Shown here one piece after another: positions 9,527 through 18,891 of a stretch of 64,000 bases of DNA. The notes under the pieces were generated by a model that had not been told where the DNA came from, searched no databases, and worked only from the letters and a program-made list of their open reading frames with translations. Each line of letters begins with the position of its first letter. Position 1 is the first letter of the stretch. Source of the DNA: an uncultured beta proteobacterium (GTDB taxonomy: Bacteria > Pseudomonadota > Gammaproteobacteria > Burkholderiales > Burkholderiaceae_C); the NCBI GenBank assembly GCA_903869595.1, contig CAIPZV010000060.1, forward strand, positions 1-64,000, in the 5' to 3' direction. A program made the translations under genes and the position numbers.

Positions 9527-11491
9527 TTGACAGGGAGTGGCGAAGTGGCAAGTACAAGGGCAATAGCTGCTGAGAGAGAGTCAGGCCTCAAAGTGGGACG
9601 CGACGGACACGATCCGGAACCGCGCCTTAGCCTGCGCACATTGAATATTGCATTAGCGGTTGGTAGCGCTAGCTTGTGTGTAGCTTTGGCCTCGCTGTTT
9701 TATTTGCAATGGCAGCAACGCAACTGGCTGATGAGTGCCGCGGAAAAAACGGCACCGACCGTTTCCTTGCAGGTGCAGGAGCTCGATAACGAAATCACAC
9801 GCTTGCGCGAAGCCTTCAATCGGCCGCAAACGGATAGCGCAGCTTCGGACACGGCTTTGGTGCAAGAGCGCAAAAACGCGGTGCAAAAGCGTTTTTTCGA
9901 TTTACAGGGGCATGCGGCTGGGGATAGCATACTAAATCGGCCCGATTCCACGCTCACTTTGGAGCGGGTACAAAGCTTAGTCACCAGAACCAATCAATGG
10001 CTGGCAAACCCCAATCGCAACGGCAAAGACTTAGTGGGCCTTGCAGCTATCTCACAGGGTTTGACTCAACCTCTTGCCAAACTTCTGGAAAGTGCCAAGG
10101 CCTTTCAACAAAAACAAGCTGATACCCAATACGAACGTTTATGCAATAACGCGCGTGACATTTTTGAGCTCTCGGTTTTGTGCTTATTACTGACGGTATT
10201 TACCGTTGGCACTTTGGTGTTGCAGAACCGTCAGCGCGCAGTAGCCCAGGAAAAGTCGCGTAAATTGACCGAGTATTTCCGCGAGACCCAGCTAAAAGCG
10301 GAAACTGCCAGCCGTGGGAAGAGCCGTTTTTTGGCCAATATGAGCCATGAGCTGCGTACGCCATTTAACGGGATTTTCGGCATGCTCAGCCTCTTGGGCA
10401 CCACGCCACTCAATGCCACGCAGGCGGACTACCTCAAGACAGCCAATGCCTCCGCCAATCATTTGCTCAACGTGCTCAACGATATCCTGGACTTGTCAGC
10501 CTTGGAAGAAGGAAAAATTAGCCTGCTTTTAGCCCCCTTGGATTTGCGCCAAGTCATTGGCGACATCAGCGATGTCATGCTTCCACAGGCAGCGCAAAAG
10601 AAGTTGGACTTCGAGACAGAAGTCCAGCCTGACGTACCCAAATGGTTGCTGATGGATGTTAAACGCCTCAAGCAAATTTTGTTCAACCTTTCCAATAACG
10701 CGGTGAAATTCACGAGCCGGGGCGGCGTGCAGGTCAAAGTCAAAGTCGCAGTACCTACTTCTATAGAAGACAAAGAAGGCGTGGTGCTGACCTTTACCGT
10801 CGAAGATAGCGGCATTGGCATCAGCAGCGAGGCATTGGAAAGCTTGTTCCAGCGCTTTAACCAAGTCCATAACGGCATCAGCAACGACTATGGCGGCACC
10901 GGGCTGGGGCTGGAAATTTCCCAATCGTTGGCGAAACTGATGGGCGGGCAGATCGAAGTAACCAGCGCCAAGGGCGTGGGATCATGCTTCACTTTGCGCT
11001 TAAGAGCCCAAGCGGCTCAGGCGCCCTTGCCAAGCAGCGCACGCAAAGTATTTCAATTGGATCCTCCTACCAAGCCCGAGCGCGTGTACCGCATTCTGGT
11101 AGTCGAGGACAACGAGGTCAACCGCAAGTTTGTTGATATCTTGCTCAAGCGCATGGGCTACTTGACGTTTTTTGCAGAAAACGGGCGTGTCGCAATCAAC
11201 CGCTTACAAAAGCAAAGTTTTGATCTGGTGTTGATGGACCTGCACATGCCGGTGATGAACGGCATACAAGCCACGCGCGCCATCCGCGCGCTTACGCACC
11301 CTGCCGCCAAAATCCCCATCATTGCCCTAACGGCCGATGTAATGAACGACGCACACGAAGAAGCACTGGCTGCAGGGGTAAACGACTTTGTAACCAAGCC
11401 AGTCCACATGGCACGCTTGCAGGACGTGATACGCCAACACCTCGAGACGGACAGCGAAGCCAGCGTGGCGCCGCAGCCCGTGCAGTCCTAA
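9527..11491 (+). CDS. Hybrid sensor histidine kinase / response regulator
   Basis: Membrane-bound signalling protein of about 654 residues. It has one membrane helix at about 38-60, an extracytoplasmic sensor region of about 150 residues without a recognised domain, and a second helix at about 212-234. The HisKA domain carries the phosphorylated His in MSHELRTPFNG (H274), and the HATPase domain has DSGIGIS and a GGTGLGLEIS box. The C-terminal receiver domain has the phospho-acceptor in LVLMDLHMP (D571). The start is uncertain: TTG at 9527 follows GGAAGG too closely, while GTG at 9545 has AGGGAG at good spacing and would shorten it by six residues. No separate response regulator is nearby. It overlaps the convergent epimerase gene by 4 bp. 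Confidence 0.93.
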   Translation: MTGSGEVASTRAIAAERESGLKVGRDGHDPEPRLSLRTLNIALAVGSASLCVALASLFYLQWQQRNWLMSAAEKTAPTVSLQVQELDNEITRLREAFNRPQTDSAASDTALVQERKNAVQKRFFDLQGHAAGDSILNRPDSTLTLERVQSLVTRTNQWLANPNRNGKDLVGLAAISQGLTQPLAKLLESAKAFQQKQADTQYERLCNNARDIFELSVLCLLLTVFTVGTLVLQNRQRAVAQEKSRKLTEYFRETQLKAETASRGKSRFLANMSHELRTPFNGIFGMLSLLGTTPLNATQADYLKTANASANHLLNVLNDILDLSALEEGKISLLLAPLDLRQVIGDISDVMLPQAAQKKLDFETEVQPDVPKWLLMDVKRLKQILFNLSNNAVKFTSRGGVQVKVKVAVPTSIEDKEGVVLTFTVEDSGIGISSEALESLFQRFNQVHNGISNDYGGTGLGLEISQSLAKLMGGQIEVTSAKGVGSCFTLRLRAQAAQAPLPSSARKVFQLDPPTKPERVYRILVVEDNEVNRKFVDILLKRMGYLTFFAENGRVAINRLQKQSFDLVLMDLHMPVMNGIQATRAIRALTHPAAKIPIIALTADVMNDAHEEALAAGVNDFVTKPVHMARLQDVIRQHLETDSEASVAPQPVQS

Positions 11492-12486
11492 CGGTGGCGG
11501 TTGCGCAGCCCCAGCAAGCCCTGTGCTGCCGGTTCCGGAAACAAGTACTGCGGACCAATGGCTTGCAGGCTGCTGGCTTCGATACCTAAAGCCGCCAAGC
11601 CGGGCAGCCCACCGGTGGCAACGTTGTCCAACTGCATAGAGTCCAGATTGTCCTGGCTCATCACCGGCTCACCGGGCATCAGACCCAGCATAAAAGCCTG
11701 GATGCGACCCATCCACAAAGGCAGGCCAATGACCGGTCGGCCGCGGCCTTGGTTGATACCGCTGCTGCGCGCGGCAAATTGCACGAGTTGGCGCAGCGTG
11801 TACACCTGTGTCCCGGCCAGTTCATACACCCGCAGTGCAGGCGCCTGCTCCAGGCCGTGCTTCAGGCTGGCCAGCACCGCGCTGGCGACATCTTCTACCC
11901 ACAGTGGCTGGAAACGCGCATCGGCACAGGCCAGGGGCATTACCGGAAATAGCGCTTGCAAGCGCGCAAACACATTTAAAAATTTGTCGTTCGCACCAAA
12001 AATCACACTGGGGCGCAGCACCGTCAAACCACAGATTCCCATTCCATCCTTCGCCCAACCCAAGGTATCGGCTAACAGCGTTTCACCGACCGCTTTGCTG
12101 CGCAGGTAATTGGAGGGCGCGGCCTGCGGCTGCGCCGCATTCACGCCCAGCGCGCTGATGTGCACCAGATGGCGCACGCCTTTGGCCACGCACGCGCGGG
12201 CGATCTTGGCTGTCAAGTCTTGGTGCACATGGACAAACGCTGCGGCGCTGCCGTGCAGGATGGCGACCAGGTTGATGACCGCATCCATGCCCACCATAGC
12301 GCGCTTCAAGGCCGCTTCTTCGTGGATATTGCATTCCAACACTGTGAGCCCCGGCAAATGCATCACACTTCTGGCGTGTACCGCTTTGCGCGTGGTAACG
12401 CTAACCCGATAACCGGCGCGCACCAATTTTTCACATACATGGCCGCCGACAAACCCGGAGCCTCCCAAAACCAAAACCTGCTTCAT
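11488..12486 (-). CDS. NAD(P)-dependent epimerase/dehydratase, NDUFA9-like
   Basis: The atypical SDR fold is shown by the nucleotide-binding start MKQVLVLGGSGFVGGHVCEK. The start at 12486 places the glycine-rich loop at residues 8-14, as usual. The 332-residue protein resembles the complex-I NDUFA9/YfcH-like group of sugar-epimerase relatives, which often act as membrane-associated NADPH-binding proteins rather than sugar enzymes; the substrate is unknown. A YLRSKAVGE segment near 137-145 corresponds to the YxxxK position. The gene is convergent with the hybrid kinase, overlapping it by 4 bp. Confidence 0.85.
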   Translation of the reverse strand: MKQVLVLGGSGFVGGHVCEKLVRAGYRVSVTTRKAVHARSVMHLPGLTVLECNIHEEAALKRAMVGMDAVINLVAILHGSAAAFVHVHQDLTAKIARACVAKGVRHLVHISALGVNAAQPQAAPSNYLRSKAVGETLLADTLGWAKDGMGICGLTVLRPSVIFGANDKFLNVFARLQALFPVMPLACADARFQPLWVEDVASAVLASLKHGLEQAPALRVYELAGTQVYTLRQLVQFAARSSGINQGRGRPVIGLPLWMGRIQAFMLGLMPGEPVMSQDNLDSMQLDNVATGGLPGLAALGIEASSLQAIGPQYLFPEPAAQGLLGLRNRHR

Positions 12487-12582
12487 GGTAATTACTTCTC
12501 CACATTTCAAAGGCCACTGCAAAGGCCTGGGCCGCATTGTTGAATACACGCGGTTTGCAGCCTTTGCGCTCCATCAAAAACT

Positions 12583-13632
12583 CTACAACACCACCGGCTC
12601 CGTTTCCAGGAGCAGGCCAAAGCGCTCATACACACTGGTTTGAATCGACTTAGCCAGGGTCATCACTTCGCCGCCGGTCGCCCCTTGGCTACCGCTACCC
12701 CGGTTGACCAGTACCAGCGCCTGCTTTTCATACACGCCCGCCTGCCCCACCGATTTACCCCGCCAGCCGCAAGCGTCAATCAACCAGGCGGCGGCCAACT
12801 TGAACGAGCCGTCCGCCAGGCGGTAATGCACCACACGCGGATCCCGCGCAATGATGTCGGCGCATTGCTCGGCGCTGACCGTGGGATTTTTGAAGAAACT
12901 ACCAGCATTGCCCACGAGCGCCGGGTCGGGCAATTTACTGCGGCGGATGCGGCAAACCCAATCAAATATTTGCTGTGCATCAGGCTTGTCGCAGGCCTCC
13001 TGGATGCGCATTTTTTCAATATCAGCATAGCCCAATATCGGCTTCCAGGCCTTGGGCAGGGCAAAACGCACGCGCAAAATCAAGGCCTTGTCCTTCAGCC
13101 CCAAGCCCGGCGCAGCGCTGGCATGCTTAAAAATCGAATCGCGGTAACCGAAAGCGCATTGGCCAGCATCGAGGCTAAAGACCTCGCCAGTCTGTAAATC
13201 TATGGCGTCCAGCGAATCGAACACATCTTGCAGCTCCACTCCGTAAGCGCCAATGTTTTGCACCGGTGTCGCGCCCACCGTGCCGGGTATCAAGGCCATG
13301 TTTTCCATGCCAGGCATGCCTTGCGCCAAGGTCCAGGCCACAAAATCGTGCCAGTTTTCACCCGCCCCGGCTTCCACGATAAAGGCTTTGGGCGTTTCCC
13401 GCAGCAGGCGACGCCCGGCAATTTCCACCTTGAGCACCAGCGGCTTGACGTCCCCCGTCAGCACCAAGTTGCTACCGCCACCCAGTACAAACTTAGGCAG
13501 CGCGGCCAGCGCCGCGTCTTGCAACATGGCGGCCACGTCGTCTTCGCTGCGGATGCGCAGCAATTGCTGGGCCCGCGCCACAATATGAAACGTATTAAGT
13601 GCCTGCAAAGGCACATTGTTCTCGACTACCAT
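12583..13632 (-). CDS. murB: UDP-N-acetylenolpyruvoylglucosamine reductase
   Basis: FAD/NADPH enzyme that reduces the enolpyruvyl group to lactate to make UDP-MurNAc for peptidoglycan. The 349-residue type I protein has the FAD-binding segments VLGGGSNLV, PGTVGATPVQNIGAYG and GNAGSFFKNP, the last holding the catalytic Ser. ATG at 13632 (MVVENNVPLQALNTF) fits family N-termini better than the in-frame GTG at 13680; neither has a good ribosome binding site, so the start is open. It diverges from the yajQ gene. Confidence 0.93.
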   Translation of the reverse strand: MVVENNVPLQALNTFHIVARAQQLLRIRSEDDVAAMLQDAALAALPKFVLGGGSNLVLTGDVKPLVLKVEIAGRRLLRETPKAFIVEAGAGENWHDFVAWTLAQGMPGMENMALIPGTVGATPVQNIGAYGVELQDVFDSLDAIDLQTGEVFSLDAGQCAFGYRDSIFKHASAAPGLGLKDKALILRVRFALPKAWKPILGYADIEKMRIQEACDKPDAQQIFDWVCRIRRSKLPDPALVGNAGSFFKNPTVSAEQCADIIARDPRVVHYRLADGSFKLAAAWLIDACGWRGKSVGQAGVYEKQALVLVNRGSGSQGATGGEVMTLAKSIQTSVYERFGLLLETEPVVL

Positions 13633-13706
13633 GGCGGGATTGTCGCACCGGCCCGTCTTGGCGGGCAGCGTGGCCACCACTTAAGCTTTGTTGGAGAAAT
13701 TGAAAA

Positions 13707-14192
13707 ATGCCCTCGTTTGATACTGTTTGCGAAGCGAACTTAGTCGATGTGAAAAACGGCGTGGAGAACACCGCCAAAGAAATCGGTACCCGTTTTGACT
13801 TCAAAGGCACGGCCGCCGCAATAGAAATCAAGGACAAAGAGATCACCCTGATAGGCGATGCCGAATTTCAACTCGACCAGATCGAAGACGTGCTGCGCAA
13901 CAAGCTCACCAAACGCAATGTCGATGTCCGCTTTTTGGACAAAGGCGATGTGCAAAAAATGGGCGGCGACAAGGTCAAGTGCGTGATCAAGGTACGCACC
14001 GGCATTGAGAGTGAATTGGGCAAAAAAATCCAACGCCTTATTAAAGACAGCAAACTTAAAGTGCAAGGGGCTATCCAAGGCGACTCGGTGCGCGTGACCG
14101 GCGCCAAGCGTGACGACCTGCAGGCGGCTATGGCGCTCCTTAAAAAAGAAATTACCGATATTCCACTGAGTTTCAACAATTTTCGCGATTAA
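13707..14192 (+). CDS. yajQ: YajQ family nucleotide-binding protein
   Basis: A 161-residue protein with the complete YajQ pattern: start [14 protein letters not shown], the central [15 protein letters not shown], and the ending [11 protein letters not shown]. Members bind nucleotides, and in Xanthomonas a homologue binds cyclic di-GMP and partners a transcription factor; the role here is inferred only from family. Divergent from murB. It ends 37 nt before the convergent acyl-CoA ligase gene. Confidence 0.95.
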   Translation: MPSFDTVCEANLVDVKNGVENTAKEIGTRFDFKGTAAAIEIKDKEITLIGDAEFQLDQIEDVLRNKLTKRNVDVRFLDKGDVQKMGGDKVKCVIKVRTGIESELGKKIQRLIKDSKLKVQGAIQGDSVRVTGAKRDDLQAAMALLKKEITDIPLSFNNFRD

Positions 14193-14229
14193 ACGCAGCG
14201 TGCAGCGGGAACCCCACGTGCAGGAGAAT

Positions 14230-15840
14230 TTACAGGGTTTGACGCATGGCCTTTTTCATGAGCTTGCCGTTAACATTTCGCGGTAGAGGGTCTGAGACGA
14301 TGCGCCATTGCTCAGGGACTTTATAGTCGGATAAGCGCGCTTTGCACCAATCCAAAAGCGTTTTCTCGCTTGCCGGTGCGCGAATACAGACAAAGGCGCA
14401 CACACGCTCACCCAAAATCTCGCAAGGTACCCCGATGATTGCGGCCTCCATAACAGAGGGGTGCTCCAGCAAAACCGCCTCGACCTCGCTGCTATAAACT
14501 TTGTAGCCGCCGCGAATGATGACATCCTTAATTCGGTCAAGCACTTGGACGTAGCCTTCTGAATCGATTCTTCCGATGTCACCCGAGTGCCAAAACCCAT
14601 CCGAAAAGGCTTCCGCAGTGGCTGCCGGATTGTTCCAATACGCTTTGACGACCATAGGTCCACGAATCCAAATCTCACCGATATCACCGTTTGGTAATGG
14701 CTGACCATTCACGTCAACCACCTGCAGTTCGGCGCATGGCACTGCACGGCCCACAGAGTCCGGGCGTTTTACGGTATCTGAAGGGGGCATGATGGTCGCC
14801 GGCGACGTTGTCTCGGTAGCACCATAGGCGTTCATCAACTGCAGTTGGGGCCATGCTTTGGCGATAGCGGCGATGGTTGCGGGGACCATGGGAGCGCCGC
14901 CGTAGGCACCGACGCGCCAATGGGACAGGTCGTGGGCGTCCAAGTCTGATTGCATGAGACATAGCTGGTACATCGTCGGCACCATGACGGTATGCGTCAT
15001 ACGTTCGCTAGCGGCTTTGGGTAAAAAAGCAGCCGCTTTGAATCCACCAATCAGGATGACCGTTCCATGCACAAGCGCCATAGTACAAAGTTGTGCAATC
15101 AGTCCCGTGACATGCGAGAGCGGCACAGCCACGACACTGCGGTCTAGTGCGCTAAGCCCCATGCAGATCGCATAATGCATGGTGGAATGAACAATTCCTA
15201 AGTGGGTAAGTTCGGCACCCTTTGGACGCCCTGTCGTACCAGATGTATAGAGTATGACTGCAGTATCTTCTTCGCCCACAGGTACTGCAGCATCGAGCCC
15301 GAGTTTGAGGGGACCGTCTAGCAGCGCTTCCCAATTTAGCCAATCTGGGTCGGGGTGTATATTTAATGCAATGCGTAAACGCAGCTGGGGTGAATCGCCT
15401 AAGCCGGGTACCAGTGTCCAAAATTCCGCCTCTGTGAGCACGGCCACCGCGCCACATTGCTGCACCACATAGGCCACTTCCGGCAGTGATGACCGACCGG
15501 AGACAGGTACGGCTATTGCGCCAAGTCTGGCAAGTGCGAAGAACGCAATTACGAATTCAGGACGATTACCCATTAAAAGCAACACGCGGTCTCCGCAGCC
15601 AATACCTTTCAAGTGCAAACCACCCGCGACAATAGCGACTTGCGCCTCAAGCGCTTCCCATGTGAATCGGGCATTCGCGCTGACCAATGCCTCACCGCGT
15701 CCATGGCTTTTCACGGCAGAGGCGAAAAGCGCATGCAGACTTCGCGGGCGCTCAACAAAGCAATTAACACCGCGATCACCGAAATGCAGTTCGTGTTGTA
15801 CCGCTGGGACCTTGCCAAGCCAAGCAGGAGGTAGTGTCAT
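14230..15840 (-). CDS. Class I adenylate-forming acyl-CoA ligase
   Basis: Activates a carboxylic acid to an acyl-AMP and then an acyl-CoA. The 536-residue protein (start at 15840, MTLPPAWLGK) has the AMP/ATP loop YTSGTTGRPKG at about 198-208, the NAYGATETT motif, the WHSGDIGRID segment and the C-terminal lysine in PRNVNGKLMKKA. It is the last gene of the minus-strand operon that begins with the GntR gene at 26728, separated from the APH-like gene by 166 nt. The acid is unknown. Together with the neighbouring CoA transferase and kinase it indicates degradation through CoA thioesters. Confidence 0.93.
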   Translation of the reverse strand: MTLPPAWLGKVPAVQHELHFGDRGVNCFVERPRSLHALFASAVKSHGRGEALVSANARFTWEALEAQVAIVAGGLHLKGIGCGDRVLLLMGNRPEFVIAFFALARLGAIAVPVSGRSSLPEVAYVVQQCGAVAVLTEAEFWTLVPGLGDSPQLRLRIALNIHPDPDWLNWEALLDGPLKLGLDAAVPVGEEDTAVILYTSGTTGRPKGAELTHLGIVHSTMHYAICMGLSALDRSVVAVPLSHVTGLIAQLCTMALVHGTVILIGGFKAAAFLPKAASERMTHTVMVPTMYQLCLMQSDLDAHDLSHWRVGAYGGAPMVPATIAAIAKAWPQLQLMNAYGATETTSPATIMPPSDTVKRPDSVGRAVPCAELQVVDVNGQPLPNGDIGEIWIRGPMVVKAYWNNPAATAEAFSDGFWHSGDIGRIDSEGYVQVLDRIKDVIIRGGYKVYSSEVEAVLLEHPSVMEAAIIGVPCEILGERVCAFVCIRAPASEKTLLDWCKARLSDYKVPEQWRIVSDPLPRNVNGKLMKKAMRQTL

Positions 15841-16006
15841 TTCCGTCGAACTCCCATATGAATAAGCAAAATTAATTGGCTTGGTAAGTCGCCCTCGCCC
15901 TGGCAATGTCTTGGCGCTCGATCCACCGCCCTCAAAGGGCTGCAAGCCATCATCTGAAGGTTTACATTACAACCCAAGCAAAAACTGGCAAATAGCAAGG
16001 CACCTC

Positions 16007-17014
16007 CTACTGCAAAGCTTCAAGGCCACGCAAAGCCATAGGCGTGGCCAGCGCACCTACCGCTTGGGCACGGCTATTTATCGCATTCCCATTGCGTGCA
16101 CGGGCAGCAATACCTTCGAAAATAACGGCCCAGCGCATGAATGCAAAGGCGAAATGAAACGGAGAGAGTCCAGCAGGATCACCACCACTTGCACGATAGT
16201 GGGCAACATACTCCGACTCCGAGGGTATGCCAAGTGCGTTCAAATCAAGTCCCCGAATTCCGCCAAACTCGCTGGGCGTTGCACGCCAAGCAGCGCAATT
16301 AAACGCGACGTCTGCCAACGCATGCCCCAAGGTAGATAACTCCCAGTCAAGCACGGCGATGATGCGCGGCTCAACAGGATGAAACATCAGATTATTGAGT
16401 TTGAAATCGCCATGCACCAAGGCTCTGGCGTTATCGTCCGGGATGTTGTTGCAAAGCCATTCAATCAGCGTGTCAAGCGCGCGGTTTTCACGGGTTTTCG
16501 AATGCAACCACTGTTGTTGCCAGCGAACCATCTGCCGCTGAAAATAATTACCCGCCTTACCGTAACTATCCAATCCCAAAGAGCTGATGTTCAAGTTGTG
16601 CAGTGTGGCCATCACGCGGGCCATTTCAAAATAGATCTGGCGCCGCTCAGATGGGGCAATGCCCGGCAGCGCAGCGTCGCCAAAAATTCGTCCGTCCAAA
16701 CGCTCCATAAGATAAAAAGGCGTGCCTACAATCTCCGGTGATTCGCAATACAGTACGGTGGTTGGCACTGGAAGCGCACTGTGCATGAGCGCGCTCATAA
16801 CGCGGAACTCCCTGTTTATCGCATGTGCTGACGGCAGCAAAAACCCGTCGGGTTGACGCCGCATAACGAATCTGCGGTCCGCTGATTCAACAAAGTAAGT
16901 AGGATTCGACTGCCCTGCGCCTTCTACGGGCTTTATATGCAACGCCCCGGTCAAACCCTTGACATGGGCATGCAGGTAGCGTTCCAGCGGTAACTGGAAT
17001 TCATCAACTGTCAA
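16007..17014 (-). CDS. APH-fold phosphotransferase (ACAD10/LvaA-like kinase)
   Basis: A 335-residue member of the aminoglycoside-phosphotransferase-like family of the kind found with acyl-CoA genes. The catalytic loop HGDFKLNNLMFH (H201-D203) and the metal-binding DWE at 223-225 are intact, followed by LSTLGHALADVA. In Pseudomonas putida LvaA, and in animal ACAD10/11, such domains phosphorylate 4-hydroxyacyl-CoA esters. That activity is an inference here, resting on the fold and the CoA-ligase/CoA-transferase neighbours. It overlaps the CaiB gene by 4 bp, so the two are translationally coupled. Aminoglycoside resistance is unlikely. Confidence 0.88.
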   Translation of the reverse strand: MTVDEFQLPLERYLHAHVKGLTGALHIKPVEGAGQSNPTYFVESADRRFVMRRQPDGFLLPSAHAINREFRVMSALMHSALPVPTTVLYCESPEIVGTPFYLMERLDGRIFGDAALPGIAPSERRQIYFEMARVMATLHNLNISSLGLDSYGKAGNYFQRQMVRWQQQWLHSKTRENRALDTLIEWLCNNIPDDNARALVHGDFKLNNLMFHPVEPRIIAVLDWELSTLGHALADVAFNCAAWRATPSEFGGIRGLDLNALGIPSESEYVAHYRASGGDPAGLSPFHFAFAFMRWAVIFEGIAARARNGNAINSRAQAVGALATPMALRGLEALQ

Positions 17015-18252
17015 ATCACACCCGCACTACGAAGAGCCTCAAAACGCTCGGCAGAAACGCCAAGCCACTGAACATAGACTTCATAGTTATGCTGACCAAT
17101 TTGCGGCACCGCACCGTCGGTACGCGGAGGCGTCGCCGAAAGTTTCATCGGTGAGCCAAATACCTCTACGTTTACCTTGCCAAAAGGCACCTGCACAAAC
17201 ATGTCGCGTGCCCGCAGGTGAGCGTCCTCTACCACCTCATCAATGCGCTTGATGGGAGTAAGTGCGATACGACTACCTGCCATTGCTTCGAGTTCCGCCT
17301 TGGTGCGGTGCGTAAACCACCGCGCAAGAATTGGTTTTATGCGCCTTTCATAAGTGGCATCGTCAAATCGCTTGGCCATGGTGTCAATTTCGGGATCATC
17401 GGCCAAAGCGGGCTCGCCAAAAATTTCACAACTATCACGCCAGAGCTTGTCCGTGTAGCTGCCAAAAAACACAAAACCGTCCTTACACGGATACTGCCCA
17501 TACGGTCGTGCAAACGGATGGTCATTACCCAGTGGCTCCGCCACCTTTTTGTCTACGGTGTAATTAACAATGGCGCTCTCGGTGAGCGTCACTACCGAGT
17601 CCTGCTGCGAAATATCGACCCGCTGCCCTAGACCGCTGCGGTCCACATCACGCAATGCGGCTAAGGTGCCGATAGTGGCGTAAAAAGACGCGGCTAGATC
17701 GCCCAGAATGCTCCCTACACGAATCGGTGGAGCGCCCCGTTCGCCATTCATAGACCACAGCCCACCGGCAGCCTGGGCCGTGCTGTCGTAGGACGGTCGT
17801 AAGGAGTTTGGGCCTTCATGGCCAAACCCGCTGATGCAGGTATAAATCAGGCGTGGATTAATTTCCTTCAAGGTCTTCCATCCCAGCCCTAATTTATCCA
17901 TAGTGCCAGGTCGAAAATTCTCTATCAAGACATCCGCTTTAGCTGCTAGCTCAAAAAGCATTTGCTTACCCTCTGGATGCTTGAGATCCAGACTGATGCC
18001 AAGTTTATGGCGGTTGTACTGGGCAAAATAGCCGCTGCCCGCATCGACACCGTCATCGTCATGCAGCCGCGGCGGGAAGCTGCGCACATAGTCAGCATCA
18101 TTTGGATGCTCTATCTTGATAACAGTCGCCCCCAGGTCAGCCAGCATCATGGCGCAATACGGACCCGCTACCACGCGGGTAATGTCCAGTACGAAGATGC
18201 CCGCCAACGAGTCAGAACGCTTCACTTGTGCTGTATCGTCTGTGTTGCTCAT
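17011..18252 (-). CDS. Family III CoA transferase (CaiB/BaiF)
   Basis: Moves CoA between carboxylic acids through an enzyme-bound aspartyl anhydride. The 413-residue protein carries VLDITRVVAGPYCAMMLADL near 21-40, the KIEHP segment, ENFRPG near 111, and the conserved aspartate in SILGDLAASF (D185). Donor and acceptor cannot be read from sequence. It sits 10 nt downstream of the DsbA-like gene and overlaps the kinase gene by 4 bp, in the middle of the catabolic operon. Confidence 0.94.
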   Translation of the reverse strand: MSNTDDTAQVKRSDSLAGIFVLDITRVVAGPYCAMMLADLGATVIKIEHPNDADYVRSFPPRLHDDDGVDAGSGYFAQYNRHKLGISLDLKHPEGKQMLFELAAKADVLIENFRPGTMDKLGLGWKTLKEINPRLIYTCISGFGHEGPNSLRPSYDSTAQAAGGLWSMNGERGAPPIRVGSILGDLAASFYATIGTLAALRDVDRSGLGQRVDISQQDSVVTLTESAIVNYTVDKKVAEPLGNDHPFARPYGQYPCKDGFVFFGSYTDKLWRDSCEIFGEPALADDPEIDTMAKRFDDATYERRIKPILARWFTHRTKAELEAMAGSRIALTPIKRIDEVVEDAHLRARDMFVQVPFGKVNVEVFGSPMKLSATPPRTDGAVPQIGQHNYEVYVQWLGVSAERFEALRSAGVI

Positions 18253-18262
18253 GTCAATTTCC

Positions 18263-18880
18263 TTACCAGCCTCCAGAAGTCAACCATTCATCGATCAACT
18301 CGAGCCGGTCTGATCCCCAGAATTTCTCTTCGCCCACTATAAAAAAAGGAGAACCGAAAACACCTTTTTCGAGTGAAGCGGCCACGGCATCACGTAGGTC
18401 ACTACGCGCCTGATCACTTTCAATGCCACTAAGTAGTGCTTGCCCGTCGACGCCGACGGTCATCCCAAGCCCAGCCACTTGCTCAGGCGCACTCAAATCG
18501 ACACCATCGCGCCAGTAGCTAGTGAAGGCTGCGCGCGCGAAAGCGGCCTCCTGTCCCGGGTGATTTCTGCGCATCCAGTAAAACCCACGCGCAGCAGCGC
18601 GAGGGTCCATCATCGGATCCGTCACTTGCCGGACCAGCTTCAAACCATGGCGCCGCGCATAACGCGCCGTATCATTTATGACGTAATCACCCTTCAGCGG
18701 GGTATCGAGCAGTGGCTTCAAGCCCATCGTCTTCATCACTGAGACGCCCAATAGCATGCTGTGCCAGCGGACTTCGCGCCCATGACGCGCCGCCAATGCG
18801 TCAATGCGCAAACTCGCAAAGTAACCGTACATGGAGAGAAAGTCGAAATAAAAATGAATCGGTGGAAGACTGGTCTGCAT
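18263..18880 (-). CDS. DsbA-family / 2-hydroxychromene-2-carboxylate isomerase-like protein
   Basis: A 205-residue kappa-GST-like thioredoxin-fold protein. The N-terminal active-site region FYFDFLSMYGYFASLR matches the FDFxSPYxY pattern of 2-hydroxychromene-2-carboxylate isomerases, with Ser in place of a redox Cys. The cis-Pro loop GVFGSPFFIV and the FWGSDRLELI ending also fit. These isomerases use glutathione in aromatic degradation; whether an aromatic substrate is involved here is unknown. Eleven nt from the ATPase gene and ten nt from the CaiB gene, so operon membership is secure. Confidence 0.88.
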   Translation of the reverse strand: MQTSLPPIHFYFDFLSMYGYFASLRIDALAARHGREVRWHSMLLGVSVMKTMGLKPLLDTPLKGDYVINDTARYARRHGLKLVRQVTDPMMDPRAAARGFYWMRRNHPGQEAAFARAAFTSYWRDGVDLSAPEQVAGLGMTVGVDGQALLSGIESDQARSDLRDAVAASLEKGVFGSPFFIVGEEKFWGSDRLELIDEWLTSGGW

Positions 18881-18891
18881 GATGAAGTCGT

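Noticed and set aside
16007..17014. Aminoglycoside resistance kinase
   Set aside because: The APH fold is clear, but the gene is embedded in an acyl-CoA operon and resembles the LvaA/ACAD10 branch.
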